A stretch of DNA of 64,000 bases, taken from the NCBI RefSeq assembly GCF_900747795.2, contig NC_041404.2, positions 81,409,450-81,473,449 on the forward strand. The letters run 5' to 3'. The position numbers were made by a program, and so were the translations under genes. The stretch comes from Erpetoichthys calabaricus (Eukaryota; Chordata; Cladistia; Polypteriformes; Polypteridae). Position 1 is the first letter of the stretch, and the number at the start of each line of letters is the position of its first letter. Shown here in pieces: positions 53,161 through 64,000 of this stretch. The notes under the pieces were generated by a model that was not told the origin of the DNA, made no database searches, and was given only the letters and a program-made list of their open reading frames with translations.

Positions 53161-53624
53161 TCTGCATTAGAGACAAGAGGGACACTTACTCCCCTCCCCC
53201 CATCCCCAGCAGGTGGAGCGGTTTAGCAAAAATTAAATAAGTAGTAAACTAATCTAAATGATTTAACATATTGTTAAAATGTTCATTAGTAAACTCGGGT
53301 TAGTTGTCAGAATTCTTTTTTCTCAGTTTCCATGACATGCTCAATGCAATTTCCTATCTAGAAAAATATTTCTTTTTGGAATTTCCTTTGGAGTAGAGGC
53401 AACAAGTTGCTGAGAACAGATTTGTCCAGCTCAGGACACTGGCACCACAACTCCTTAAGTGGAGTTTAAATGAAATAATGATATTAAACTTACAGGCATA
53501 ATGTATGTTCTTTTGGATCTTGATCATCTAAACAAAAGGCAGTTTAATGAAATCCTAAGTTGGCAATTGTCACACAGTCATGTCAGAGGGTCACCCACTC
53601 ATCTAAGGTATGTTATACCACTCT

Positions 53625-53960
53625 GGGACGAGAGAGGGCACCGGTGCCAATCATGTCCTCTTCACTTCTCTTCACAGTGCCAAGAAGATGCCCAGTGAAG
53701 GCAACTGATTCCACCCCTTCTGGTCCACTGCCAATAAATTCCGAGGCTACCAGAAGGAGGCTTTATTCTATGATCAGAGCACCCTATGAGACAAAGCTCT
53801 ATCCTTGTGACCTACCACCATGAAAAACCATTGCTTAAGCCCTAAGGGGCGAACTTCTTTGGTTTTGATTTCATTTGCACAACAGAGTGCCTGTTCATTT
53901 TGTTTCTACAAAATGAGCCTTTGAGAATTAACCGGGGATGATGTGTTGGTACCTCAGCAA
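53625..53960 (+). repeat. Dispersed repeat family X, copy 2 (possible LTR fossil)
   Basis: Same order of blocks as 46560-46890, with AATAAATTCCGAGGCTACCA in the middle that the other copy has in altered form. The two copies are diverged from each other, so both are old. Confidence 0.55.
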
Positions 53961-54354
53961 CATTTTTTAACTCCAGCATGTCATTCCTCACTTTAAATCA
54001 CATATATTTACTAAAATGTTTCAGTAGCATGGTTTAACATAAATTCAATGAATATTTTGTCAATAATTTAATACACAACACAGTGGCTATTCTTTCATCC
54101 ATTGTTTCTTTTAGAACTTAATTCAGACTCCTGACTGGATACACGTGCTGTTTGAAGACTAGAGATGTACACCTGATTGATGGTGAGAAAACTGTTCACA
54201 TGTGTTTAAGTGTCTCTAAGAGAAGGGCTTTTCTTCACACAGAGACTATGCAGTGTGAAATGAATTTGGCTAGGAGAAAATTTAAAAACAGGGAGAAATA
54301 CTGCAATGTGTAGGACTTATGTAGTAAAGAAGTGAAATAAGGAAACCCTTAGGT

Positions 54355-54600
54355 GTGACACAGTGTTTCAAGATGTTGCTTGCAGTTACAGAGACCTGGG
54401 TTCAAATTCCAGTGTGTACATTTTCCATCTTTGCTTTTCTTTGTACATTCCAAAGACGTGCAAGTTGGGCTAACTGGCAAGTCTCATTTGGTCCAGTGTG
54501 GATGCGTGTGTGCTTGTGTTTCCAGTGACTGACTGATTTCCCAGCTAATGTTGGTTTCTGCATTGTGTCTGATATTTCTTTTGCAGATCATAAATCTTTT
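54355..54600 (+). mobile_element. Old SINE relic, family A, with head
   Basis: Head remnant GACACAGTGTTTCAAGATG, box B GGGTTCAAATTCC, body ACATTCCAAAGACGTGCAAG and TTGGTTTCTGCATTGTGTC. Confidence 0.55.
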
Positions 54601-55112
54601 GCCTTTTGTTCATTTTTTCTTTTTGTATGTAGTGATGGTTATTAATTTTAGATTATCTCTATTTATCATTATTAATTTTCATAACATTTTGAGTGTGTAG
54701 TGTGTAGTGTTCAATTCTAGCTTTTTTGGAGAGGGTAAAGGGGCTGCACTGTCCTGGACTTCATTTGCTTTCTGTGCTTCTCTGGTTGTACATTAAGGCT
54801 GAACATATTATGTGTGTGTAGCAGTGCATGAACTTGGCATTGCTCATGTACAATGTTAGGTTAATCTAATTTCAGAATTGCATTATGGCTAACTGTCCCA
54901 GTATTCTTTCTACCTGGTTAGTAGAAGAAGGCAACTGATCATTTTTAAGAATACCCGTGATCAGTTTGCTCCAGACTCACACTATGAGGATATAAAGCAT
55001 TTTGAAATTTGTCTTTGAATGAGGGCTTTACTGTTGAATTCTGATTTGTCTATATTGTTTTAATTGGATCCTTGCTTTGCTACTTCTGGGGCCCATTAAA
55101 AAAACACACACA

Positions 55113-55795
55113 CACACACTCACTGAGCAAATTATGGGGAACATCTAATTATCCATGCAATTATCTAATCAGCCAATCATGTGGCAGCAGGACAATGCAT
55201 AAAATCCTGCAGATACAGCTCAGAATTTGGCACCAACCGCATGAATCCTTGCACCTAACCTACCTTGTGTCAACAATTCAGGCTGGTGGTGGTGGTAGTG
55301 TAAAGGCGTGGGCTCTCTTGGCATACTTTGGGCTAGTTAATACCAATCAATTATTGCTTGAATGCCAAAGCTTATTTGAGTTTTGTTGCCAACCATTTGC
55401 ATCCCTTCATAGCCACAATTTACTCATCTTCTAATGGTTACTTCCAGTATGATAATGCAGCATGTCACAAATCAAAGCAAAATAACCTCATACTGGTTTC
55501 ATGAACATGACAGTGAGTTTAGCGTTCTTCAGTGGCCTTCTCAGTCATTGGATCTGAATCCAATAAAACACTTTTGGGAAGTGGTAGAATGGGAGACTCG
55601 CAGCATAAATGTGTAACTGACAAATCTGCAGAAACGTAGTGGTGCAATCACGTCAAAATGGACCAGTATCTCAAAGGAATGTTTTCAGTATCTTGTGGAA
55701 TTCATACCATGAAGAACTGAGGCTGATTTGATAGCAAAATGAGACTCTACCCAGTGTTAGTTTAGACACCCTTATTATTTACTAAAAGTGTGTAT
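55113..55795 (+). mobile_element. Tc1-like transposon, internal-deletion derivative
   Basis: Starts CACTCACTGAGCAAATTATG, the end of a well-known vertebrate Tc1 family, and keeps TCAGCCAATCATGTGGCAGC. Near 55225 it jumps from the 5' UTR to the transposase core (AATTTGGCACCAACCGCATG). The 3' half of the transposase follows, with EHDSEFSVLQWPSQSLDLNP, IKHFWEVVE (catalytic D and E region). The final inverted repeat is eroded. Several frame breaks. A CA run precedes the start. Confidence 0.83.
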
Positions 55796-56602
55796 ATTAA
55801 CTCAGAGCCAACATTCTGGTGAATTCTGGATGCCAAGAAACAACCAAAAAGAAGTTGCATGTTGCCAGAATGCTACACCTCTTTTAATGATAAGTGTTTT
55901 GTATTAATGCTTATGTTTAATGAAATCTATTTAGTTTGTTAAAGAAATTATTTAAATAACAAACTCTTTACATTGTTTATAGAAATTGATGTATACAATG
56001 CAAATAGAAAGTTATAATTAAATATTGCTTTAAATGCAGAAGTACGAAAACTTTCCATTTAATAGGTGGTAGCACATCCTTTGCTAGCTGTCACACCCAC
56101 CAGCCATTTCCTGTTGTTTCTAATCAGACTCCCGCTTTTACTTTAAAGTATTTTTCCCATTCTTCCTTTCAATACTGCTCCAGCTGATCTATTTTTTAAA
56201 TTGTTTTACATGAACAGCCCACTTCAGGTCCATTACATTTCTATTGAGCCGACTTCTGAACTTTGTCTGGATCATTCAAAAATTAAAATTTCTTAATTTG
56301 AATCCATTCCTTCCTAGATTTTCTGTGTGTTCATCTTATTCATCGTAAAGGTAGCAGAGGGTTTTAAGTTCCAGAATTGTTTGGTACTAAATTCTCACTG
56401 CATCAGTCCTTTCAGAATCACAACAACTGGGTCAAATTTCACCATACAAAATCAAATATACGGCCGGAGAGGCAACAGAAAATGCAGTGCAGACACATAG
56501 CCATGTTCAGCATTTTACTCTTGACATATTATTGTGACGTCACACTAATGAGCATTTTAGCTTGACTTATTGTAAATCAGTGGTCATCACCTCCGTCTTG
56601 CA

Positions 56603-56740
56603 GTGTTGGGTAAGTTACTTTTAAATAGTAATATATTAAATATTACATATTACTTTTAAAAAGAAATAAAAAGTATTCAAAAATATTACTTTTTATTAAG
56701 AAGTGTACTATATTACATATATATTTATTACCTTACAAAT
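56603..56740. repeat. AT-rich repeat end (GTTGGGTAAGTTACTTTTAA type)
   Basis: CAGTGTTGGGTAAGTTACTT followed by stretches of AGTAATATATTA / AAAAGTATTC. This type of end recurs in fish genomes as the terminus of a DNA element. A partial reverse-complement-like stretch at 59935-60000 (AAAAGTAATGTAGTCTG) might be the partner, with the RTE-like LINE in between; not proven. Confidence 0.35.
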
Positions 56741-57828
56741 AAGTATGAAACTTTCAAAAATATTCAGAAAGCAAGTCCTTTAAAATAATGCAATACATTT
56801 GTGGACACATCTGGAACTGAATGTGCATTCATAGACAAGCAATCATATCTATTTTTAATATGACAATAAATAAAAGGCATTTTTGTTATTGATCTTAAAT
56901 TAAAGGCGCACAGCTAAACTGACGTACAATGGCGTCCTCATTTTTGTATATTACAAGCAATCAATTTAAAATTGAGAGGTCTTTATATTATGTAATTGTG
57001 AACTTTTCAAAGTTATGTGACAGGTTTCTTACTTTTTTGCAATCAAATTACATTTCATCAAGTCAACAAAATTGAAAACAAAGTAAAAATATTAGCTTGA
57101 GTTTCCCAAAATATCAGGGATCCAAGTATTCATATTTGTGCTTTGAAAAATATGAAGATGTTATTATATTTCATAAGAAGCTCTTTCCAAACAATAATCA
57201 GAAAAATGATTCTCTTTGGTTTGAGCTGAGCCCACAACTTCCATAGCTGAATAATCTTTTGACAGGAACACTGCAAGAGACGGGTGTCTTGTATTATAAG
57301 AAGACATGCTTACTTTTTACAGAAATCGATGGAGGCACCCTACCCTTGTTGCATTTTTCAAATAATACAGGTTTATGAAGTATGAATCTCATCAATTTCA
57401 GTAGCAATTGCATCATATAGCACGTGTACATCAGTAACCTGATTATTCACAGAAACCTGATTTCTAAATTGCCTTGTAAACAATTATTCCAATTAGAGAA
57501 ACTGGTTTAGTGGCCTCTGAGAAATCTTATTAATAGAGGTAGATTTTTCCACGAGTAATCCGATTATTTGGCCATGTAAACCCTGAACTGGGTTATTGTT
57601 AAGGATTTTGTAGTCTGCGCATGTCCATTGCACTCACTTGTATTTGCTTCACATAAAATTTCATCAGCCATGGGTAGATGCATCCACAAAATACAGTAGA
57701 GGCCCCTCTGTTACAGGTTCAGAAGGAAAACACAGCAGGACAAAGAAGTGATTGCAGAACAGTTTACTCATAACAGTATCAGAAGAATACACAAACATAA
57801 AACAAAAACAGGAACTATTTACAGTTAT
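56741..57828. other. Unassigned sequence, possibly an old DNA element
   Basis: 57400-57660 has CCATGTAAACCC and CGATTATTTGGC motifs of a repeat type common in fish, and a minus-strand MADEILCEANTS start at about 57675. I cannot name the family. Confidence 0.35.
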
Positions 57829-57840
57829 CTATAAATCTTG

Positions 57841-59365
57841 CACAGGTGCTGAACAAGCTGAGGTGAGGAAAGGCTGCAGGGATCTGTGGTATCCGGGGTG
57901 AACTTCTCCAGGCTGGTCGTAAGGCTGTCCTCCTGGCATTGCAAGTAATCTTTGCTTCCATTTGGGAGAGTGGCATCATCCCAACTGACTGGAAAACCAG
58001 ACTTGTCGTCCCTATCTGGAAAGGGAAGGGTGATCGCCTGGATTGCAGCAACTACAGGGGGATAACACTGCTCTTGGTGCTGGGTAAGGTCCCTGCTAGG
58101 GTCGTCCTCAATAGGATCTGTGATCACTTGCTCACCTACCAGCGACCGGAACACTCTGGTTTTATATCTAAGAAGTCTAGCATTGACTGCATCCTGGCAC
58201 TGAGGGTTCTCATAGAGCGCAAACGCGAATATTGGTAGAGTTTCTTTGCAGCCTTTGTCGATTTTCGACTCAGTTGATTGAGCTGCCTTGTAGGACATCC
58301 TGAGGGTTCATGGGATCCTCTCAAGGTTGCTGGATATCATGGCCGGCCAGTACACTGGTACTGTGAATGCTGTGCAAAGTGGAGGCAGAACCTCTGCGTT
58401 TTTCCCAGTTGATTCTGGGGTTTGTCAGGGGTGTGTTCTTGGTCCTACTCTGTTTGATGCTTGTATGGACTGGGTGTTGGGCAAGGTTGTGGGGTCCAGC
58501 AGCTGTGGGGCATCTGTTGGTGAAGAAAGATTCACGGATCTTGACTTTGCTGATGATGCTGTGATCTTCACGGAGTCAATAGAGGCTCTGATCAGGGCAC
58601 TCAAGAGACTGAGTGAGGAGTCTGAGTGTCTGGGCTTGCGAGTGTCCTGGATAAAAACCAAGATCCAGGCCTTTAATGACCTCTTGGGCACAGCCATCAG
58701 CAGTGTGTCTCTTTGCGGAGAGAGTGTCAACCTTGTCGAAAGGTTTACTTACCTTGGCAGTGACAGTCATGTCTCTGGTGACTCTTCCTATGAAGTCAGT
58801 AGACAGATTGGGAGAGCATGGGGGGTCATGAGGTCGCTGGAAAGGGGTGTGTGGCGCTCCCAATATCTATGCAAAAGGATGAAGGTCCAAGTCTTTAGAG
58901 TCCTGGTGCTTCCTGTCTTGCTATATGGTTGTGAGACATGGACACTATCCAGTGATCTGAGACAAAGGCTGGACTCCTTTGGTACTGTGTCTGTCCGGAA
59001 AATCCTTGGGTACCATTGGTTTAACTTTATGTCGAATGAGCGGTTGCTCATGGAGTCCCAAATGAGGTACATTGCCTGCATTGTGAGGGAGCGTAAGTTA
59101 CGGCACTACGGCCATGTGGCGTGTTTCCCTGAGGGTGATCCAGCTTGTAAGATCCTCATTGTTGGAGACCTGAGAGGCTGGATCAGGCCAAGGGGTCGCC
59201 CACGTAACACCTGGCTGCGGCAGATAGAGGGTCATTTCCGGAGGGTGGGGCTGGACAGCGTGTCTGCCTGGGGGGTTGTCGACCGGGATCCTGAGTTGTT
59301 TTGTCGTGTAGTGGGGGCGGCAATACACTGTACCAGTGCATGCTCCCCAACTTGACTTGACTTGA
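57841..59365 (+). mobile_element. RTE-like non-LTR retrotransposon, 5'-truncated
   Basis: RT fragments in two frames. First IIPTDWKTRLVVPIWKGKGD, RLDCSNYRGITLL, FISKKSSIDCILALRVL (57950-58238); then, after a frame break, GVCQGCVLGPTLFDACMDWV, FADDAVIF and the C-terminus. The 3' end is CTTGA repeats. Flanks CTATAAATCTTG (57829-57840) and CTATAATCTTG (59366-59376) look like the target duplication. A shorter copy of the same family is at 12629-12917. RTE is inferred from the C-terminal layout (LLYGCETWT, LRHYGHV, RPRGRPRNTW); the clade is not certain. Confidence 0.85.
58327..59355 (+). pseudogene. LINE reverse transcriptase, C-terminal 342 residues
   Basis: Long open frame with RT motifs QGCVLGPTLFD, DFADDAVIF (catalytic YADD equivalent) and GLRVSWIKTK. 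Then come thumb VERFTYLGS and LPVLLYGCETWTL, SNERLLMESQMRYIACIVRE and the Arg-rich PRGRPRNTWLRQIEGH. The N-terminal RT half lies in other frames and the endonuclease is missing. Over 1 kb of open frame suggests a relatively recent insertion. Confidence 0.85.
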
Positions 59366-59379
59366 CTATAATCTTGTGG

Positions 59380-60460
59380 TCCTGAAAGATGCCCTAAAAG
59401 AAAACTCCCTACCCCGCAGTGGTACCTCACCCCCACATACTGTACCACAGCTTCCCATCATCATCATACCCCAGCCTCTGTTTCCAGCTCCCCCTTTTCT
59501 TCCCCCTTTTAACATCAAGGCCGTATTAAAAGCATCATAGGCCCCCAGGCAAAATAGTGCACTGGGATCCCTGTTTTGATAGCAAAATAGAAACATACAT
59601 GGGCATCAGAAACATCATTGGCCCCTATGCTCCTGGCCCCCTTAGCCAGTGCCCTTTATGCCCATATGTTAAGATGACCTCATTAGCCTCAATCATTTCC
59701 ATTATGGCAGTCCTCTGTGCTATTCTCTGCCCTCCCCACTTCACTCAACAGTCCCTCAGTTGCTAGGCTTCACCCTGGCTCGAACACTACAGTACATTTC
59801 AGAGGCAAATTTTGGGCAATCGAACCTGATCTTGCCTGAAATAATCTTTTGCAATATTTCAGAAATCGCAGAATGTTTCAGAAAGTTGAATGTCCATTAC
59901 TAAGCTCAGCAACACAATCTCAAGAGCAGTAGGGTAACATGTTAAAAGTAATGTAGTCTGATTATTTTTTAATGTTACAAATAATCCAACTTAGTACTTT
60001 TTTTATTGTGTTAATAATACTTATTATTCCAGCAGCACTGTGTGTAAGACAAGAAGTATACGTACCAGGTCCTTTTGCAGGGCTCAATCATACAGCCAAC
60101 CAGAAAAGAGGTTGCTGTGTGCAATCCGGTAACAGAAACCTATCAATAAGACATATTTAGAAATGCAAGAAAATGATCACAGGCGTCATGCTAATGTTTG
60201 GATTCACTGTGGCCGATGATGATGTTTAATTCTTTTTGCGCAGTTTAATGTCTGTGGTAATACAAATTAATTGCATTTCTTCAAAAGTCATTTTTAGTTC
60301 ACATTCAATTTTGTTATAAGTGTTATTAAGTTACTTGGCAAATGTTTTTACCGCTGGAGACAAGCTTGAGAAAGTGGAATGTAAAAGCAGGTGCGAGTCC
60401 GCAGTGGATACGGGCTGCAAGTCTTTCTGTTGTCAAGGTTAAGGGTGGGATAACTGGTTT
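59380..60460. other. Unassigned
   Basis: A mix of GC-richer (59390-59770) and AT-rich sequence; no gene recognised. Confidence 0.3.
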
Positions 60461-60468
60461 ATATAAAT

Positions 60469-60612
60469 ACCATCCATCCATCCATCCATCCATCCATCCA
60501 ATCCGCTATATCCTAACTACAGGGTCATGGGGGTGTGCTGGAGCCAATCCCAGCCAACACAGGGCGTAAGGCAGTAAACAAATCCCGGGCAGGGCACCAG
60601 CCCACTGCAGGG

Positions 60613-60645
<33 letters not shown>

Positions 60646-60831
60646 ACACACACACACACACACGCACACACACACACCAAGCACACACTAGGGACAATTT
60701 AGAATCACCAATGCACCTAACCTGCATGTCTTTGGACTGTGGGAGGAAACCCATGCAGACACGGGGAGAACATGCAAACTCAACACAGGGAGGACCTGGG
60801 AAGTGAACCCGGGTCTCCTAACTGCAAGACA
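60469..60831 (-). mobile_element. tRNA-derived SINE, family A, lacking the tRNA head
   Basis: GGAT tail, conserved body with an expanded CA array (60603-60676), ending at CTCCTAACTGCAAGAC before the box A half of the head. The flanks ATATAAAT (60461-60468, 60832-60839) are the duplication. It is 5'-truncated by about 35 bp. Confidence 0.88.
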
Positions 60832-60839
60832 ATATAAAT

Positions 60840-62480
60840 GCTTTAATACAATTAAATTGGCGGAGGGAAAAAACAACATGCACAATCAGTACTTTTCTCA
60901 CTGTTCAGAAGAAGAAAAAATTTATTTACATCACCGTGAGAGCAGAAAAACCCTGTTCTATATTACCAAAAACTCCTACCAACCAACACCCCCACTTGCT
61001 CTAATGTTTCGTATACTGAACAATGTTTCTTTACATCTTTAACATATCCGTATATCATGACTTTACATTCCAAACATAAAACTGTGTCAATTTAAACTTT
61101 GTTGCAGGTTTAGTCTAACATCTGCTACCATCTTATCTGTTGGACAATACTGAAGAACTATTTTACCTTCATTGGCTTCAGATCGAATTAAGTTATATCT
61201 GATATTAACATGTTCACTAATTAACTAATTTTCTGAGATACTGAATTTATAATATGAGTTTCACTTCTTGAATTGAATTACTTAAATAAATTAACGTTTC
61301 GATGATATTCTAATTTATTGAGATGTACCTGTATGTTAAAATGAGAGCAGAAAGCCCGTTCTATATTACCAAAATTTCCAACCAACCAACACCTTCACAA
61401 TATATGAAACAATATGTTTTTTTAGTGGAGAAGGTGCATTCTTTGAGCAGTGACATCTGTAGTTTGTTGTTTTATGACTGTGTTTTGAAACTGACGATGA
61501 CATACAACATGACAGCAAAAGAGTAAAATGAAAACACACAAAAATCAGTGTGTATATAAAGTAGTTTGCTAAAAGGGTAATATTATTGCTCTTCAGGTCA
61601 AAGAAACTGTATATTATTACTTATTTTTCCAAAGGAGTACATTATATTAATCCTGACAGAAAACATTTATATTATTACTGTTACATATTTTGCCCTTATG
61701 AAGCACCAATGTTAATACTGCAATTTACATAAACAAATATTTTCTGCATTGCCTTGAGAGAAAAAAGAAGTGTTTGTATCTGAAGTACATAACTGAGTAA
61801 AATGGCTTGCTTGAGTTATTCTCTGTGTCTGTATTTATTATTTGTTGGAGTTGGAAGGAACACAATTACATAACATGTTATAGTGATATCTAGCATATAA
61901 GTTTATATGTATGTCTTTATTTGTAAGGAAGACAAAACAAATGTTTTAGGAGGCATGTTTTACTTTATTGATGAGAACAGCGGTACTTTGAGGTTTACCT
62001 AGCCAACCTCCCCAGTCTTTAGGACTGACTTAGGATGAGGAAATTATAGTGAAGGGTTAGAGCATCAAACCACCTTGGCAAGGGTGACTGTGTTTGGATT
62101 TAGAGCCTATAAGCCATCCACTGCAGGAAGGCCAAAAAGTGACTAAACAAAGCAACTAGGGGATGAGTTGTACCTGAGTGCTTCCATTGGTAACTGGTAA
62201 GGAAGGGCCTGGAAAATTAATTCTATTGGCCTAAAGTATGGCTGTTTATGATTGGTTTTGAATTGGAGGCCATTTTGTACCACAACCTCATTGGTTTGTG
62301 TTTTCTGGTAAGAATAGTATAAAGTTAGTCATCTTGCATTTACCTCTGTCTCTCACTATTTGGCCATGATGAGAAGACCATGATAAAGGCAACTCTATCT
62401 CGGCAGCCATACTGAGACAGGCATGTGTCCTGTTTCAATAACACTATTCAAAAGCCATGTGGTAGCGAAGCAAGCTAGAC
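60840..62480. other. Unassigned
   Basis: Two short related pieces at 60945-60990 and 61345-61395 share AGCAGAAA(A/G)CCC(T/G)TTCTATATTA and CCAACCAACACC. They are about 400 bp apart, same orientation: a small duplication. The rest is AT-rich. Confidence 0.45.
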
Positions 62481-62484
62481 TGAA

Positions 62485-62805
62485 GATAAGCTCAGAGCCA
62501 CCTATAGATACAAGATGCACTGCTACTTAGGCTGTTAGGGTATGGTTTGCCAACATTCATATTGTATACTTATTCCTTTATATATTTGGGCATATTATCA
62601 ACAATACATAATCAAATGTGCAACTTAACTCCTGCCTGTTTTCTTTACTCTGTCTAATTGCTTGAGGTTACAGATGAAAAAGAAGTGAGGAGGAAGTGTT
62701 TAGTACCTGAGCACAGAGTGGTAAGTGTATGGGATTTTAGTAATTTTATTAAGGCCTTCACAATAAAGAATATAAAAGTGAAAAACAGGATTACCACAGG
62801 ATACT
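62485..62805. repeat. Unclassified dispersed repeat, copy 2 (possible LTR fossil)
   Basis: Partner of 19245-19545; shares the CTGCCTGTTTTCTTTACTCT-type stretch, TTGCTTGAGGTTACAGATG and AAGGCCTTCACAATAAAGAA, TATAAAAG. Upstream similarity fades before about 62340. Confidence 0.5.
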
Positions 62806-63592
62806 AGGCAACAAAATGATTGAGCATGAAGACCGCAAACTTTATTACACAACAGGCTACCAGTCAGGACCAGCATGGGGCCACTACAACAGCAAATAAT
62901 ATTAAAATGCCCATGAAAAAAAACTCATGTTACTTGTGTTGTATCCACACATCAGTTATCTAAGTGTATACTTGCCAATATCAAAAACACATGCATTTTC
63001 TCCTAAAATATTGTTAAATAAATACTTCCGGTGTACTGCCATGAATAAAGTTGCTCAAACATGATCAAGCTTTTGAACTGAAGACAGAGCTCTTTGGCAG
63101 ATTTGTGTTATGATATTAAAGTGAAAAACTTGTCAAACTGGGTCCACATACTCTGACCGCCTTCATTAGTTTTGCTTTTTTATTTTTTAAATTATACATT
63201 TTGCTGTGTATTTGTAGTTTTTTTAAGTTACTGTGAATAAAAGTGCCTAATAAATAAAAACTTACAATGAGGAGGAAAAACTGAAAGATTATTACAATGC
63301 AACAGTACATTCAGTGACTTCATTTGTAAAACATGCGCAAACTCTTTTATCTCAATTTATATAAAAGACTAGTGGGCAACCACCTTACATGTGTGATCAA
63401 GGGCCAAAAGGCCACATAGCTGGGAGAATAATAAAATAATGAGTGGGTTTAACTTCAGTAACCATTAGCAATTTTGCTTGGGTTTCATACAGTATGTGCA
63501 TTACAGGCACATGAATAATCCATGTTTACCTTTGAACGCATCACTTTGTACATGCTGAAAGACCTGCATTTGTGAAAAGCTGTGTTTGCAAG

Positions 63593-63910
63593 CAGCGGCA
63601 CAGTGGTAGCACTGCTGCCTCGCAGTAAGGAGACCCGGGTTCGCTTCCCGGGTCCTCCCTGTGTGGAGTTTGCATGTTTTCCCCGTGTCTGCATGGGTTT
63701 CCTCCCACAGTCCAAAGACCTGCAGGTTAGGTGCATTGGCGATTCTAAATTGTCCCTAGTGTGTGGGTGTGTGTGTGTCCTGTGGTGGGTTGGCGCCCTG
63801 CCCAGGATTGGTTCCTGCCTTATGCCCTGTGTTGGCTGGGATTGGCTCCAGCAGACCCCCATGACCCTGTGTTTGGATTCAGTGGGTTGGAAAATGGATG
63901 GATGGATGGA
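63593..63910 (+). mobile_element. tRNA-derived SINE, family A, full length
   Basis: Head CAGCGGCACAGTGGTAGCAC, box B-like GGGTTCGCTTCC, conserved body, GGAT tail. A perfect 12-bp duplication TGTGTTTGCAAG flanks it (63581-63592, 63911-63922). Confidence 0.92.
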
Positions 63911-64000
63911 TGTGTTTGCAAGTGTCACTTTCATTTGAAGGCTGTGTGTGCGATTGAGTCATGAGTACCTGCTGCAGGCACACAGCTACCAAAACATTCA

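Noticed and set aside
57640-57675. MADEILCEANT followed by GTGAGT as a first exon of ecscr
   Set aside because: No hydrophobic signal peptide; it lies in sequence resembling an old repeat.
60040-60120. Possible minus-strand exon (acceptor GCACACAG, donor GTACGT) as an upstream ecscr exon
   Set aside because: Frame gives TSFLVGCMIEPCKRT-like sequence with no mucin or signal-peptide character; evidence too weak.

Overview
The window is vertebrate nuclear DNA, AT-rich and packed with interspersed repeats. The repeat mix points to a ray-finned fish: tRNA-derived SINEs ending in GGAT repeats, CR1/Rex1- and L2-like LINEs, Tc1 and pogo transposons, Helitrons, a Penelope fragment and long GATA arrays. 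A polypterid (bichir or reedfish) is my best guess, from memory of such repeats; this is inference.

Two host genes can be read, both on the minus strand. The first is a complete two-coding-exon gene of the DDIT4/DDIT4L (REDD, mTORC1-inhibitor) family at 8544-11472. It has a compact promoter with CCAAT box, GC box, an ATF4-type CARE site and a TATA box (11560-11690), and a polyadenylation signal near 8021. The second spans 19.8-49.9 kb and is the 3' portion of ecscr (endothelial cell-specific chemotaxis regulator). Eight coding exons in a perfectly consistent phase chain give 264 residues: Ser/Thr-rich ectodomain, one transmembrane helix and a cytoplasmic tail with the ECSCR signature. The signal-peptide exon was not found and may lie right of 49.85 kb or outside the window. 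A REDD gene beside ecscr mirrors human DDIT4L beside EMCN, which raises the possibility of a third REDD ohnologue.

Layout. 0-7.3 kb: L2 fragment, then a CR1/Rex1-like LINE broken by a pogo-type MITE, two SINEs and an unclassified 543-bp insertion, then a Tc1 relic. 8-11.7 kb: REDD gene. 12-19 kb: SINE/LINE remnants, a minisatellite at 15.3 kb and a small MITE. 19.8-49.9 kb: ecscr, whose introns hold SINEs, GATA/TATC arrays, a Penelope fragment, a solo LTR, a pogo-like element carrying an intact 84-codon ORF, and two Helitrons. 50-64 kb: full-length Tc1-like element, deletion-derivative Tc1, RTE-like LINE and more SINEs.

The most interesting items are the REDD-ecscr pairing, the CARE/TATA promoter, and the pogo element whose ORF joins a DNA-binding helix-turn-helix to a PCNA-binding (PIP-box-like) tail with no catalytic domain between them.
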